This document shows positions 1-6,655 of a stretch of 64,000 bases of DNA, one piece after another. The notes beneath the pieces were generated by a model. The model had not been told where the DNA came from, searched no databases, and saw only the letters and a list, made by a program, of their open reading frames with translations. The DNA is taken from positions 620,001 to 684,000 of the forward strand of contig CAVZCV010000006.1 in assembly GCA_963773875.1 (NCBI GenBank), in the 5' to 3' direction. The first letter of the stretch is position 1. Every line of letters begins with the position of its first letter. Position numbers and translations under genes: made by a program. The stretch comes from CAVTYH01 sp963773875. GTDB taxonomy: Bacteria; Planctomycetota; Planctomycetia; Pirellulales; JADZDJ01.

Positions 1-462
1 GAGTGCTTTAAGTGTTTCAAGTTTTGTTTTCCAGAGCTTAGTGCCATTACTTAAGTCATATGCGGTGACGATGGTATCGTAGCTGCTCGGTGGATAATCG
101 ACGTAAAAAAGTAAATTGTTTCTCGCACCAAATACCGACTTTGTATTGCCGTCAATCGATAGAACCTCCTTATCTCCCTTCAGAAATTTAAACGTCATCG
201 CCGAGCGATGTTCTGGGTCGTAAATAATATGAACCGTGCAGTCCGCCTGAAAGTGCAACAGTGATTGCCATGGATCTGCAGCCATGACGCTAGCTTGCTG
301 TTTAACAAGGCTCCAGCCATCAAGACATTCTTGCCAATATTCTTTTCTTGCCTCCAAGGATTCTGGCTCAGCCGCATTCACCACTGCCTGGGAATCGATT
401 GTGAAACAAGCTGCGATGACAACCAAGGCGAATGCAATTTGTCTCGTTGGGAAATGATTCAT
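1..462 (-). CDS. secreted protein, N-terminal part, runs off the window edge
   Basis: The first 154 codons of a leftward gene that continues beyond base 1. ATG at 460-462 is preceded by GGAGG at a 4-base spacing, a clear ribosome site. Residues 1-30 form a signal peptide (MNHFPTRQ, hydrophobic AFALVVIAACF, then AVVNA before AEPES). Residues 31-45 read EPESLEARKEYWQE, which recurs in the next gene to the right. The last visible stretch, around TAYDLSNGTKLWKTKL, resembles one blade of a PQQ-type beta-propeller. An exported quinoprotein-like repeat protein is therefore possible, but too little is present to assign a function. Confidence 0.6.
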   Translation of the reverse strand, partial: MNHFPTRQIAFALVVIAACFTIDSQAVVNAAEPESLEARKEYWQECLDGWSLVKQQASVMAADPWQSLLHFQADCTVHIIYDPEHRSAMTFKFLKGDKEVLSIDGNTKSVFGARNNLLFYVDYPPSSYDTIVTAYDLSNGTKLWKTKLETLKAL

Positions 463-546
463 TTGACCTCCGAGCCAAGTTCACGGGATTGGCAAGCTGA
501 ATTCGTCGAGCACTAACGAATAATTGGGAGAGAAACGACCTATCCA

Positions 547-852
547 TTACGGGCGATGCAGAGTTTGTATTTTATCACTAAATTCCTGCCAACCTTTTTT
601 CCTCGCCTCAAGTGATTCTGGCTCTTCTGCGAAGTATCGTGCTCGTAACGTTCGAACGTTTTGTTCTAATTCTTTATTTTCTTGCCGAAGCGAATTGACT
701 TGGGCACGAAGCTTGATGTTCTCAAATTCCCGAGCTTCAAGTGTATCGACATTTGGATTCAGTTTTTCGAGCCGACCAATACGGTCCCTCAGTTTAGCAT
801 GATCCAGCCACCAGCTTGAAACGAGTGACGCAACAACCATTAGCCAGAGCAC
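547..852 (-). CDS. small membrane-anchored coiled-coil protein (TIRDxLWL family)
   Basis: A 101-residue protein from a GTG start: one N-terminal membrane helix (LWLMVVASLVSSWWLD), then a long charged heptad-rich region (about residues 20-75) and a tail AEEPESLEARKKGWQE. Planctomycetes carry many small proteins of this shape whose N-terminus reads TIRDLLWL; no function is established that I know of. The frame stays open for about 23 codons upstream of the GTG and encodes RTIRD just before it, yet contains no ATG, GTG or TTG. Either the GTG is real or the 5' end has been damaged. The tail motif is shared with the partial gene at 1-462, suggesting a local duplication or shared domain. Confidence 0.55.
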   Translation of the reverse strand: MLWLMVVASLVSSWWLDHAKLRDRIGRLEKLNPNVDTLEAREFENIKLRAQVNSLRQENKELEQNVRTLRARYFAEEPESLEARKKGWQEFSDKIQTLHRP

Positions 853-1010
853 ATCTCTGATGGTGCGGTTTGCTTGACGTGTTCTTGAAGTTGGATTTCT
901 CGAATCCCTGATAAAGGCAAACTAATCGCCGCTGCTGGCGGTTTGTCCTTTGACGAACACCCCAGGCTTACGGCGATGAGCAAAGATACCATCAGACGCA
1001 TTTCTGCCAT
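840..1010 (-). CDS. predicted small lipoprotein
   Basis: About 56 residues from the ATG at 1008-1010. A short N-terminal hydrophobic segment (MRLMVSLLIAVSLGC) ends in an acceptable lipobox, VSLGC, so the mature protein would be lipid-anchored and only about 40 residues long. Its stop overlaps the GTG of the next leftward gene by 13 bases, which suggests translational coupling. No domain is recognised. An upstream ATG at 1074-1076 is possible but would put charged residues before the signal. The call rests on the lipobox and the overlap only. Confidence 0.4.
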   Translation of the reverse strand: MAEMRLMVSLLIAVSLGCSSKDKPPAAAISLPLSGIREIQLQEHVKQTAPSEMCSG

Positions 1011-1219
1011 TAAGGTTAATTTAGCGGGGCAGATTGCCAGCCGCAAATCCGAGCTTTTCCATTCGGACTTTAGCATTCCCAGATATTACAGCGGCAGCAT
1101 GCCGCTTCCGGGATAAAAAAACTTTTTGGACTGGCTCAAAAAATCTGTTGACAAACGATCACGTGTACAATAATATACTCAACAGAGCTATACGGCTCGC
1201 GATTCCGGTATATTGGGCC

Positions 1220-1497
1220 GCCCCAACGGGGCAGCCTAAGTCAGTCCCAAGACAAGTGAAGCGGCCTAGCCGCGAACGTCGCCCTTGGGATGAGGAAGAT
1301 TCCACAGTCGGATTTTTTACGCCCCAACGGGGCAGAATAAATGAGTGATTAAAAATGGGCGGGCAGGGCAGGCAGCACTTTCGCCCCGTCGGGGCTTTGG
1401 GAACTCAATTCGATCGTTTACCCAGGGCGACGCTGCGCTGGCCCTGGGCTGGCATGGGTTGCCCCGTTGGGGCACAGAGATGTTGTCCCGTTGGGAC
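1220..1497. repeat. five copies of a 13-base palindrome (GCCCCNNNGGGGC type)
   Basis: Copies lie at 1220-1232 and 1321-1333 (core AAC), 1383-1395 (GTC), 1461-1473 (GTT) and 1485-1497 (GTCCCGTTGGGAC, with compensating changes in both arms). All have 5-base arms and a 3-base core. The paired change in the last copy preserves the hairpin, pointing to selection on structure or a common amplification mechanism. The surrounding 1011-2114 has no convincing gene; the overlapping open frames on both strands are low-complexity by-products of these repeats. Confidence 0.8.
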
Positions 1498-1734
1498 TTC
1501 AGGAACTCAGTCACCCATACCCCCAGACACAACCGGGCCCCGGGGGGCTCGGACAAAGTGTCCAGGCAGCGCAGCCGCAAGAGGCGTTCGAGAGAACGTG
1601 GAACTACCCGTGGCACAACCATCGATAAGGGCCTCTTGTCGCTGTGCGACCCAGACACGCGAGGTTTTGTCGGGGGCGCCCGGTGAAACGCAAGCGAGTG
1701 AAATGAATCCAGGCGTCGTAGCACGTTTCGGCAC

Positions 1735-1830
1735 CCTCACCCTAACCCTCTCCCGTCGAGGGAGAGGGAACCAAACCAGACACCCAGACACCCAGACACC
1801 AGACACCAGACACTCAGACACCCATTCACC
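1735..1830. repeat. CTCTCCC hairpin followed by a degenerate tandem array
   Basis: A hairpin with CTCTCCC and GGGAGAG arms at about 1748-1768 sits within a CCCTCACCCTAACCC context of a type common in intergenic DNA of many GC-rich bacteria. It is followed by a tandem run of CAGACACC-like units at about 1776-1824. A related CCAGACACCCAGG scrap occurs at the far right end near 63950. Not a CRISPR: units are 8-9 bases with no spacers. Confidence 0.7.
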
Positions 1831-1859
1831 AAAAACACCATCAGGCTTAGCGGTACGAT

Positions 1860-2022
1860 GTGCGAAATAACTCATCAAATCGATCGAGAATTTTCGGGCG
1901 ATTTGAGGCCAAAGGCGAAGAGTGAAATAACTGTGAAAAAACTCGGCGCGAAATTGGCAAAAATAGCTGCACAGGGGTGAAAAGCGCGACCGGGTTATTT
2001 CACTTCGAAACACGTTTCTGTA
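1860..2022 (+). repeat. dispersed repeat family 'GTGAAATAAC', copy A
   Basis: About 163 bases that contain GTGCGAAATAAC at the left, an internal AGTGAAATAACTGTG and a right arm GGTTATTTCACT followed by CGAAACACGTTT. A full-length copy in inverted orientation lies at 63606-63766 and a shorter one at 51409-51483. The internal GTGAAATAAC and GTTATTTCAC boxes can pair into a long stem. No coding potential is seen. Confidence 0.8.
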
Positions 2023-2114
2023 TGAGGACAACATCGATGCGAGTTTTTCCCGAGACAAGCCCCAGGCAATAGATATGGCTTGATTTTCGGAAACATTTAT
2101 CAAATAATCCGGGC

Positions 2115-2303
2115 ATGGCAAAACAACCAAAACACGGCGGGAGCCGTCCTGGTGCCGGGCGCAAGCCCAAGCCCCCTGATGAGCGACGGGATCAGGTCTT
2201 CTCCGTCAGAGTGACCGCTGACGAGAAGCGGCTGTTAGACGATACGGACACTCGCACATGGGCACATGACGTATTGCTGAAATCCGCTCGCAAGAGGGCT
2301 TAG
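2115..2303 (+). CDS. small basic RPGAGRK-motif protein
   Basis: A 62-residue protein starting MAKQPKHGGSRPGAGRKPK. The GGSRPGAGRKPKPPDER segment is a basic Gly/Pro/Arg stretch seen at the N-terminus of many small phage- and plasmid-type DNA-binding proteins. The C-terminal half (VFSVRVTADEKRLLDD) resembles the strand-then-helix opening of ribbon-helix-helix proteins. A short RHH-like regulator or antitoxin is plausible but unproven. The stop codon TAG at 2301-2303 directly abuts the 3' end of the opposite-strand tRNA-like gene. The ribosome site is weak. Confidence 0.5.
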   Translation: MAKQPKHGGSRPGAGRKPKPPDERRDQVFSVRVTADEKRLLDDTDTRTWAHDVLLKSARKRA

Positions 2304-2395
2304 CGGAGAGAGTGGGAATCGAACCCTATCGGCGCAAGCCGAATCCTACGGGCGTGTATAAGTCGCCTGCGCCACCAAGGCGCGGAACGCTCTCC
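2304..2395 (-). tRNA. class II tRNA-like gene with 9/3 acceptor/T-stem fold, anticodon UAU
   Basis: Read on the minus strand from 2395. Nucleotides 1-9 (GGAGAGCGT) pair with 83-91 (ACTCTCTCC), giving a 9-bp acceptor stem with one C-U mismatch at position 7. The T arm is GGG, loop TTCGATT, CCC: only 3 bp, directly stacked on the acceptor, so the 12-bp branch is divided 9/3 rather than 7/5. D arm: GCGCC, loop TTGGT, GGCGC. Anticodon arm: GGCG with CGCC, loop CTTATAC, anticodon UAU (AUA). A 5-bp variable arm (TCGGC, loop TTGC, GCCGA) makes it class II. The discriminator base is G and CCA is not encoded. A long variable arm plus discriminator G are serine-type features. The fold matches the published allo-tRNAs (8/4 and 9/3 types) and is too regular for a random relic. 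Function is inferred. Confidence 0.65.
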
Positions 2396-2413
2396 AGTTT
2401 TTAATCTGGAGAG
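2390..2413. repeat. perfect 8-bp hairpin overlapping the tRNA 5' end
   Basis: CTCTCCAG at 2390-2397 and CTGGAGAG at 2406-2413 flank an 8-base A/T-rich loop. The first arm includes the six bases that encode the tRNA 5' GGAGAG, so in a precursor transcript the leader could pair with the tRNA 5' end in competition with the acceptor stem. Confidence 0.7.
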
Positions 2414-2415
2414 AC

Positions 2416-2454
2416 CGTCAACAAAAAATCCGGCGTCGCATACTATTGTTGACG
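2416..2454. repeat. inverted repeat between toxin stop and tRNA
   Basis: CGTCAACA at 2416-2423 and TGTTGACG at 2447-2454 form an 8-bp perfect inverted repeat with a 23-base loop. It lies immediately downstream of the toxin-like gene ending at 2458. On that strand six T residues occur near the far arm, so a weak terminator is possible; a protein-binding dyad is the alternative. Confidence 0.45.
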
Positions 2455-2457
2455 CAC

Positions 2458-2832
2458 TTATCTGTCCGGAGGTTCGGCGTCGCGCTGTAGCTCTAGGACC
2501 TTCTTCATTATGGGAAGGAATCGCTTCGCCCTGAGAAATCCTCCGCGCTCAACGTCGCCAAGCCGCACAGCAGCGGTCCATCCGCATACTGCCACCGTAG
2601 GCCGAGACAGCTTTGTAACGTTATCGCGTGTAAAATCACGATGGACAAACTGTTGGTCGTCTGGCAAAGGCTCGGAAAACGTAGTGCTGCAAACCACTAC
2701 AGGTATCAGGTCGTCTGGATCATTCACTTCGACCTGTTCCGTTACTATTGCAGGTCGCGGCTCCGGCTTAACGTGACCTCGAAGATCTGGGATTTCTGCC
2801 CAGATTAAGCGACCCTGCTCATAAATCGCCAC
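2458..2832 (-). CDS. PemK/MazF-like toxin family protein
   Basis: 124 residues. The N-terminal stretch GRLIWAEIPDLRG, then RPAIV, and the central IPVVVCSTTF are the typical opening beta strands of the PemK/MazF fold, whose members are mRNA endoribonucleases inhibited by a co-encoded antitoxin. The usual catalytic basic and Ser/Thr positions cannot be confirmed by eye. It is the last gene of a leftward three-gene cluster, 21 bases after the preceding stop. Neither upstream partner resembles a classical MazE/PemI, so the antitoxin would be unconventional or the protein has another role. Confidence 0.6.
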   Translation of the reverse strand: MAIYEQGRLIWAEIPDLRGHVKPEPRPAIVTEQVEVNDPDDLIPVVVCSTTFSEPLPDDQQFVHRDFTRDNVTKLSRPTVAVCGWTAAVRLGDVERGGFLRAKRFLPIMKKVLELQRDAEPPDR

Positions 2833-2853
2833 ACGAGGAGCCCCCCGGTCGAC

Positions 2854-3183
2854 TTAAAACAGATAGCCACCGCGGCTCGGATAGGCTGCCATGTATGCGG
2901 GCGCACCGCTACTGGTTGCCCGTTGCAGGAGAATGTTTGCCGGTGGAGTGATTCGCCTCAGCTCCTCAATCGCTTCCTGCTCTTCCCGGAAGAGCTTGAT
3001 TATAGATTCCCCTGTGGTGGCCGCCTCTGCTGCAAGGCTTTCGTATAGCTCGGCTGACAGCGAATAAAACTGATCATCAATCAGCAACCCAATTACATCT
3101 GTGGGGTTGGCAGGTCGATAGGAAATCAAATTAGCCGGAGCGCTTTGCGAAGGTGCTCGTGGCATTTCAAGTAGTGCTACCAT
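2854..3183 (-). CDS. hypothetical protein in toxin-like operon
   Basis: 109 residues, no recognised domain. The N-terminal 35 residues are Pro/Ala/Ser rich; the middle (SAELYESLAAEAATTGESIIKLFREEQEAIEELRR) is helical and acidic; the tail is Tyr/Gly rich. Its start overlaps the end of the upstream gene by 17 bases and it precedes the PemK/MazF-like gene by 21 bases, so the three are almost certainly cotranscribed. An acidic helical protein directly upstream of such a toxin makes it the obvious antitoxin candidate, by position only. Confidence 0.5.
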   Translation of the reverse strand: MVALLEMPRAPSQSAPANLISYRPANPTDVIGLLIDDQFYSLSAELYESLAAEAATTGESIIKLFREEQEAIEELRRITPPANILLQRATSSGAPAYMAAYPSRGGYLF

Positions 3184-3481
3184 TCTTTTCTTCCTTGTCG
3201 CTTAAAACCTGCTTTTCTAGGGCTTTAACCAACGCTAGGAGCTTGTGTTCCGGAAGTGCTATCCGTGCAATCGGCTGAGCCTCCAGAAACTCAATTCCCT
3301 GAAACTGCTTCCGTCGTTCTTCCTCCGTCTCCGCAATAATCAATGGCGGATTTACTTGATAGAACATCAAGTGAATTACACCTTCGTCTCGCTGAACAAT
3401 TACGTTGTTTGCGAACAGCGCTCGTCCGGCATCCTGCCAGTTGATCCGAACAAACTTCCCGTCTCGTCCCGGTTCAGGCAT
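3167..3481 (-). CDS. DUF3467-like small protein
   Basis: 104 residues. FANNVIVQRDEGVIHLMF, followed by NPPLI, and late IARIALPEHKLLALVKALEKQV match the general pattern of DUF3467-type proteins: an ANN-x-V strand, a beta hairpin, then a C-terminal helix that begins after a Pro. Function of that family is unknown to me. First gene of the leftward cluster; it overlaps the next by 17 bases. A 7-bp GC hairpin lies in its upstream region. Confidence 0.5.
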   Translation of the reverse strand: MPEPGRDGKFVRINWQDAGRALFANNVIVQRDEGVIHLMFYQVNPPLIIAETEEERRKQFQGIEFLEAQPIARIALPEHKLLALVKALEKQVLSDKEEKNGSTT

Positions 3482-3935
3482 AATTAGCGCAAAATTAAGG
3501 CCGCCCGTTACATTGGCGGCCGATTCTCCTTAAGCGGCCTGCAATCGTCGCCGCTGATTGCCTCCATGCCGAACGGCTTGCTGGTCCGCATCCAGTCCAC
3601 CCCTGTGTCATCGGAAAATGACGCAAAAGTGCCAAACTTGTTTGCTGAATTATTTACAAGGACAACTGACGGACAAGTGAGGCTGCTGATACGCTCGTTG
3701 CACGGATGCCGAGCGTATCAGCAGCAGCGACTCACTGTCAATTGCTCTCCGTAACTCCAAGCTAATTCATAGCTTCGGCGCTGTCAACAATTGAGCGATT
3801 ATTTACAAGCCGATGTCGGTTTGACGGCAAATAAGGAGTTAGGATGGCAGCGGTGGCGCAGGATAGAATCAGAAACGCGGCGCAACATTTAAGCTGTACG
3901 CCCAACTAGCCCTGCCCGCCGCATGGGGAGCCGCT
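3482..3935. other. gene-free stretch with two hairpins
   Basis: No supported gene. It contains a 7-bp hairpin (GGCCGCC at 3499-3505 with GGCGGCC at 3515-3521, followed on the minus strand by TTAATTTT, so a possible terminator or attenuator just before the operon start at 3481). It also contains the 16-bp palindrome listed separately. Near 3583-3597 a tRNA T-arm-like string (CTGG, TCCGCAT, CCAG) is visible but no matching acceptor. Confidence 0.6.
3682..3725. repeat. perfect 16-bp inverted repeat
   Basis: GCTGCTGATACGCTCG at 3682-3697 pairs without mismatch with its complement at 3710-3725 across a 12-base loop. Pairing continues imperfectly outward (GTGAG on the left, CTCAC on the right, with a short bulge). 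There is no T tract, so it is not a standard terminator. Confidence 0.85.
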
Positions 3936-4196
3936 ATGAACGAGCGCAGCATCGATCATCTCTGGGGCGAGCTAACTAAGCTAATCCAGTGGGCTTACCA
4001 TGACGGATACGCGGAGGACGATAAGGAAGTCTGGGAATGGGATGTGCCTCAATTTAAGGACGTGTGGGGACGGATCACGGACCCAAGCAATGTCGAGATT
4101 ATCAAAGCTAAACGCGGGACAGCAATGAACCCAGATTGGAATCGCATCTTCGATGAGGCGTACCGCCAAGCCCTTGAGCGATACGAGAAACGATAA
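3936..4196 (+). CDS. hypothetical protein
   Basis: 86 residues starting MNERSIDHLWGELTKLIQWAYHDG. GGGGAG lies 6-7 bases upstream of the ATG, a good ribosome site. The sequence is charged and Trp-rich, with no membrane segment or signal, and resembles small cytosolic proteins found in toxin/immunity neighbourhoods; I cannot place it in a family. It ends five bases before the next ATG, so the two are probably one transcription unit. Confidence 0.5.
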   Translation: MNERSIDHLWGELTKLIQWAYHDGYAEDDKEVWEWDVPQFKDVWGRITDPSNVEIIKAKRGTAMNPDWNRIFDEAYRQALERYEKR

Positions 4197-4200
4197 CCCC

Positions 4201-4455
4201 ATGCGACTCCGCTTCACCATTCGCGATTTGCTCTGGCTGGCTGTGGTGGTAGCGCTGGCGGTGGGTTGGTGGGTGGATCATCGGCGATTAACGGCATGGG
4301 ACGAAGTCGGCGGACCAGGAGTAATTGAGTCTTTTCCGTCGATAGGTTGTACTTTTAATTCTGAGGTCAGCCGGCACCGCTCCGGGCTAATCACGACACA
4401 TCGCACCGTTGGACACGTCAGACGTTTGCCAATTGCCGTAGCACCCCGCCGTTAA
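4201..4455 (+). CDS. small membrane protein, TIRDLLWL family
   Basis: 84 residues. MRLRFTIRDLLWLAVVVALAVGWWVDHRRL is the standard N-terminus of an abundant planctomycete family: a basic start, the RDLLWL motif and one membrane helix ending WWVDHRRL. After residue 32 the usual coiled coil is absent and the sequence turns irregular, so the C-terminus may be diverged or frame-shifted. Compare the gene at 547-852. The start is chosen because the family begins MR(L/F)xFTIRD. Confidence 0.6.
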   Translation: MRLRFTIRDLLWLAVVVALAVGWWVDHRRLTAWDEVGGPGVIESFPSIGCTFNSEVSRHRSGLITTHRTVGHVRRLPIAVAPRR

Positions 4456-4554
4456 AACACTACCCCGAGAGCGGCCTGAAGGGGCGCGGGACGGAAGTCG
4501 GATATACTTAAGGATTCAGCTTTTGAATTAATCCTGGGACAGCGAGGTGGACTT

Positions 4555-6616
4555 GTGAAAGACCGAGAAAATGTGATCGATAGGCTTCAATGGAGCGGAA
4601 TCGGTTTACTGATTGCCGTGGCCATGATGATCGGCTGCCCGCTCGGCGCAGCGGTGGCAAATGCGGCGACGGCGAACGAAGCGGCGGCCGATGCCAGGCT
4701 CTCGGCGGCGGTGCAATACCTGGCATCCGATGAGCTCGAAGGGCGCGGGCTGGACACCAAGGGCATCAACCTGGCTGCCGATTACATTGCGGAACAATTT
4801 CGCAGCGCCGGACTCAAAACCGACCTCTACGATGGCACACCGTTTCAGAAATTCACGCTGACAACGAGCTCGAAACTTGGCCCGGAGGAACACAACACGC
4901 TGAGGCTTATCGGGCAGGGTCAAGGAGAATCATCAACAACGGAGCTGAAACTGAATTCCGATTTCTCGCCGCTGGCTGTTGGCGGGTCCGGAAAATTCGA
5001 TATCCCGATCGTCTTCGCCGGCTACGGCATCACGGCGCCGAAGTTGAGCTACGACGACTTCGCGGGCATCGACGTCAAAGGCAAAGCAGTGATTATCCTT
5101 CGCCACGAGCCGCAACAGCACGATGAGCACAGCGTTTTCGATGGCGCCGCCGATTCGCAGTACGCACCGATTACCCGCAAGGTTTCGAACGCCTATGAGC
5201 ATGGCGCGGAAGTTGTGCTGCTCGTGACCGACGAAACCGAAGTGCAGCGAAACATTTCCGATGCCCAGAAACGGCTGCAACAATCGATCGAGCAGTTGAA
5301 TAAAGCCAGTGAGGAGTGGAAAAAGATCGAGTCGCCCACGGCGGAAGCGCGGCTGGCACTACAGAAGAAGATCGAGGAGCTGACGGACCAGATTTGCTCT
5401 CGCGCGAAAGCTCTAACGAATGCCGACGATCCGCTGTTTGCATTCACGCGTGCCGGAACGGGCAGCGAAGGACATCGGATGCCCGTGCTTCACGTGCGGC
5501 GTGCGGCGATTGAGCCCGCAGTGAAGGCGGCGCTGGGGGTCGATCTGGCGACATTGGAAAAGCAAATCGACGAAGGCCCCAAGCCGCACAGCGCGGAGCT
5601 TCCGCATTGGCGACTCGAAGGCGAAACGCAAGTGGTGCGTGTCGATACGCCGGTGAAAAACGTTATCGGCGTGCTGGAAGGCGAAGGTCCGCATGCCGAT
5701 GAGACGATCGTGATCGGCGCGCACTTACGATCATTTGGGCCACGGCGGCCCAGGCTCGCTGGCGCAGGGATCGACGGATATCCATCACGGCGCCGACGAC
5801 AACGGATCGGGCACAGCAGCACTCATTGAAGTGGCCCGCGAACTTGCCAGCCGTGGCAAAAAACTTCCGCGGCGAGTGGTGTTCATCGCCTTCACCGGCG
5901 AAGAGCGTGGGCTATTGGGAAGCGCTCGTTATGTGCGCGAGCCACTGGTGCCGCTCGACAAGACGATCGCCATGTTGAATATGGACATGGTCGGCCGACT
6001 GGTTGACGACAAGCTCGTGGTTTACGGCACCGGCACCGCGAAAGAGTTCAATCAGCTGCTCAACGATTTGAACGAGAAATTCGCGTTCAAAATCACACGG
6101 CATCCGGAGGGGTTGGGGCCAAGCGATCAAGCATCGTTCTATCCTAAAGAAATTCCGGTGCTGCATTACTTCACAGGCACGCACAGCGATTATCACCGTC
6201 CCACGGACACGGCAGAGAAAGTGAACGTCGATGGCATGCGGCGGATCGCCGAAATGGTGGCCGACACCGCGGTGGCGATTGCCGATGCGCCCGAGAAGCC
6301 CACGTACATGGAAGTGAAGGGCCGTTCGCAAATCGGCCGTGGCGGCGATCGGCCGTACTTCGGCAGCATTCCAGATTATTCGGAGAACCCCGCCGGCTTC
6401 GCGCTCTCTGGCGTTTCCAAGGGCGGACCGGCGGAGAAGGCGGGCATCAAAGGCGGCGACATCATTCTGCAGTTTGGCGAAAGCAAAATCGGCAACGTCG
6501 AAGATTTCGACAGTGCGATGCGGAAATACAAAGCCGGCGATCGGGTGACCGTAACGGTGAAGCGCGGAAGCGAGGAGATGAAATTTGAAGTGACGCTGGA
6601 GCCGCCGCGAGGATGA
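4555..6616 (+). CDS. M28 family metallopeptidase with PA and PDZ domains (frame break near 5725)
   Basis: Secreted zinc aminopeptidase-type protein. GTG start with GAGGTGG upstream; signal peptide to about residue 38. A PA-type insert (SYDDFAGIDVKGKAVIILR) with a coiled coil precedes the catalytic part. Zinc-site motifs: HYDH, GADDNG, EERG, NMDMVG and HSDYHRPTD. The C-terminal 85 residues are a PDZ domain (KGGPAEKAGIKGGDIIL). The frame changes at 5725-5726, where CACTTACGAT replaces the expected CAC TAC GAT; removing one T restores HYDHLGHGG. All catalytic residues survive on both sides, so a sequencing insertion is more likely than a pseudogene. Stands alone; a convergent gene follows. Confidence 0.85.
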
Positions 6617-6655
6617 GAACGAGAACTCGAATTGTTGCGGCATCAATGATGTGGA

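Noticed and set aside
1776..1824. Possible CRISPR-like array
   Set aside because: Units are only 8-9 bases, contiguous and without spacers; no cas genes.
1355..2130. Long open frames on both strands across the repeat-rich spacer
   Set aside because: They run through the palindromes and the CAGACACC tandem array in several frames at once, have no family resemblance and no ribosome sites.
2304..2395. Selenocysteine tRNA as the identity of the tRNA-like gene
   Set aside because: The anticodon region reads UAU, not UCA; bacterial tRNA-Sec has an 8/5 branch and a 6-bp D stem, unlike the 9/3 branch and 5-bp D stem here.
3566..3754. 62-codon frame and tRNA T-arm-like string near 3583-3597
   Set aside because: The frame crosses the 16-bp palindrome and has no ribosome site. 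For a tRNA, no acceptor 5' strand or anticodon arm is found upstream.
5171..5447. Leftward frames opposite the M28 coiled-coil segment
   Set aside because: Shadows of a conserved gene with intact zinc motifs on the other strand.
4555..6616. Programmed frameshifting as explanation for the M28 break
   Set aside because: No slippery heptamer or downstream pseudoknot is apparent at 5725, and similar one-base breaks occur in about twenty unrelated genes, which favours sequence error.
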